Shown here one piece after another: positions 63,066 through 64,000 of a stretch of 64,000 bases of DNA. Numbering within the stretch: the stretch's first letter is position 1; the number at the start of each line of letters is the position of its first letter. The notes beneath the pieces are model-generated. The model worked only from the letters and a program-made list of their open reading frames with translations. It did not search any database and was not told the DNA's origin. This DNA is from Manihot esculenta (lineage: Eukaryota > Streptophyta > Magnoliopsida > Malpighiales > Euphorbiaceae), in assembly GCF_001659605.2 (NCBI RefSeq), contig NC_035173.2, forward strand, positions 15,741,003 through 15,805,002, given 5' to 3'. A program made the position numbers and the translations under genes.

Positions 63066-64000
63066 TGATGGGTATCAAAATCACAAAAAATAACCTATTA
63101 AAACCAACAACTATGAATTGTGTATAGAGTAAATAAGGTCGAATCCACAGGGAATTGACACTAAGAATTTTCAAACAATGAACTAGAAAAATAAATAATA
63201 AAAGTAAAAGGGGGATTTGACGATGAGTTAAAATAAAAATTAAAGTAATTAAAGAAAGCGATAATCAAATAAATATAATTAAATTCTAGTTAAAGATTAG
63301 GATTAATTTCAGTTTTAGGAATTGATCATAGAAATAAAAATACGTTTATTCATTCCAATAAATTAGTTATAGTTATGGAAGACGCTCCACATAACCAATC
63401 TCTCGTTAGGTTTAAATTAATTAAAAAATATTCGCTAGTTAAAATCGTCTAAAGAATGTCTTTAAGATTTTAATTTATCAACTACCTTAAAAATTAGAGA
63501 GATCCAATTCTAACCAACAAATCAAACCACATGGTAAGTTCAAGCTAGATCATGCAATTTCTTAGTGGGTTACAATAATTGTTACTTATTGAATAACCTA
63601 AGCAATTACGAACTTCAAGAATCCAAACTAACAATATATCACTTTGAAAATATGAACAATGGGCCCTATTGATCAAATAATAAAGCAATAATAATATTAA
63701 AAATTGAGATTGCATAAATATTGGAAGAACAAAATATGAATAATTATGTTTAGATCTCACAATTCATGGATAAACTGAAATTTCAATCTAATTCCAACTA
63801 GAAATAAAGGGTTTAGCCACTCAAAGAGAAGAGAGAAAATTCAGCTGGAGAGATGGGCAAAAGATGATATACGGTTGTCCACAAAGATAGGCTTAAATAG
63901 GTGTTGAACCCTAGTAGAATCCTTTTGAGAATAGAAATTTTCTATTGCTTCAAGTTAGGAATCCTACTTTAATATGTTTTCATTCAAGAGATAACACCTT
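63066..64000 (-). mobile_element. Athila-like LTR, partial at window end
   Basis: Plus-strand edge TGATGGGTATCAAAATCACA at 63066, then blocks shared in order with the Ath LTRs: AAAAATAACC, GAATCCACAGGGAATTGA, GGAAGACGCTCC, the TAGATCATGCAATT block and GATCTCACAATTCATGG. More diverged than Ath-B or Ath-C. It interrupts the gag at 63065, and the window ends inside it. Confidence 0.75.

Overview
This window is plant nuclear DNA, almost certainly from a eudicot. It holds spliced plant genes (a CHX-type cation/H+ antiporter and a small chloroplast-type TPR protein) in a mass of plant LTR retrotransposons (Tekay-like and Athila-like Ty3 elements, Sirevirus-like Ty1/copia), MITE-like elements, a CACTA-like element and LINE debris. 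A member of the Malpighiales such as a Euphorbiaceae species would fit, but that is a guess. I saw nothing bacterial, no rRNA or tRNA gene and no CRISPR array.

Layout. 1-33.9 kb is a nested retrotransposon block. From the left it holds: a partial minus-strand Tekay-like LTR (1-1419); the 3' end of a Sirevirus-like copia element (1420-3573); a truncated plus-strand Athila-like element 'Ath-D' (3911-6361); a minus-strand Athila-like element 'Ath-C' (LTR 15950-17551, gag pieces on both sides of the next element); a complete minus-strand Athila-like element 'Ath-B' (6722-15474, target duplication GGATC) that has protease and integrase but no RT-RNase H; an older minus-strand Tekay-like element 'Tk-2' (LTR 29496-31664, gag split in two); a complete plus-strand Tekay-like element 'Tk-1' (17910-28182, target duplication GTATC) lying inside the Tk-2 gag, with a solo LTR of a third family (23255-23907, target duplication AGACT) inside its pol; and a Ty3 gag remnant with a tandem duplication (31665-33863). 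Because the target duplications are exact, the order of insertion can be read directly: Tk-2 before Tk-1 before the solo LTR, and Ath-C before Ath-B.

34.4-48.0 kb is one host gene on the plus strand in three exons, coding for a 225-residue TPR-like protein with a twin-arginine lumen-type leader. Its first intron is 12.8 kb and is filled with MITE-like inverted-repeat elements, a copia pol remnant and a Ty3 pol remnant. 48.0-57.4 kb is intergenic and holds a solo LTR (target duplication CTTGT), a second copy of the intronic long-inverted-repeat element, and a probable CACTA-type element (51598-57398) that contains a LINE-like, ORF1-only insertion flanked by TAACTCTTTTA. 57.66-60.72 kb is a complete three-exon CHX15-like gene on the minus strand (824 residues). 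61.9-64.0 kb returns to Ty3 debris.

The most unusual signal is a 13-base near-palindrome (TTCGGCCGCCGAA in element sense, with C or T at the centre) repeated in clusters. It occurs in LTRs of three otherwise unrelated families (Tekay-like, Athila-like, Sirevirus-like) and in the coding region of Ath-B, where it is read as a repeated Arg-Pro-Pro-Asn peptide in the place where reverse transcriptase should be.
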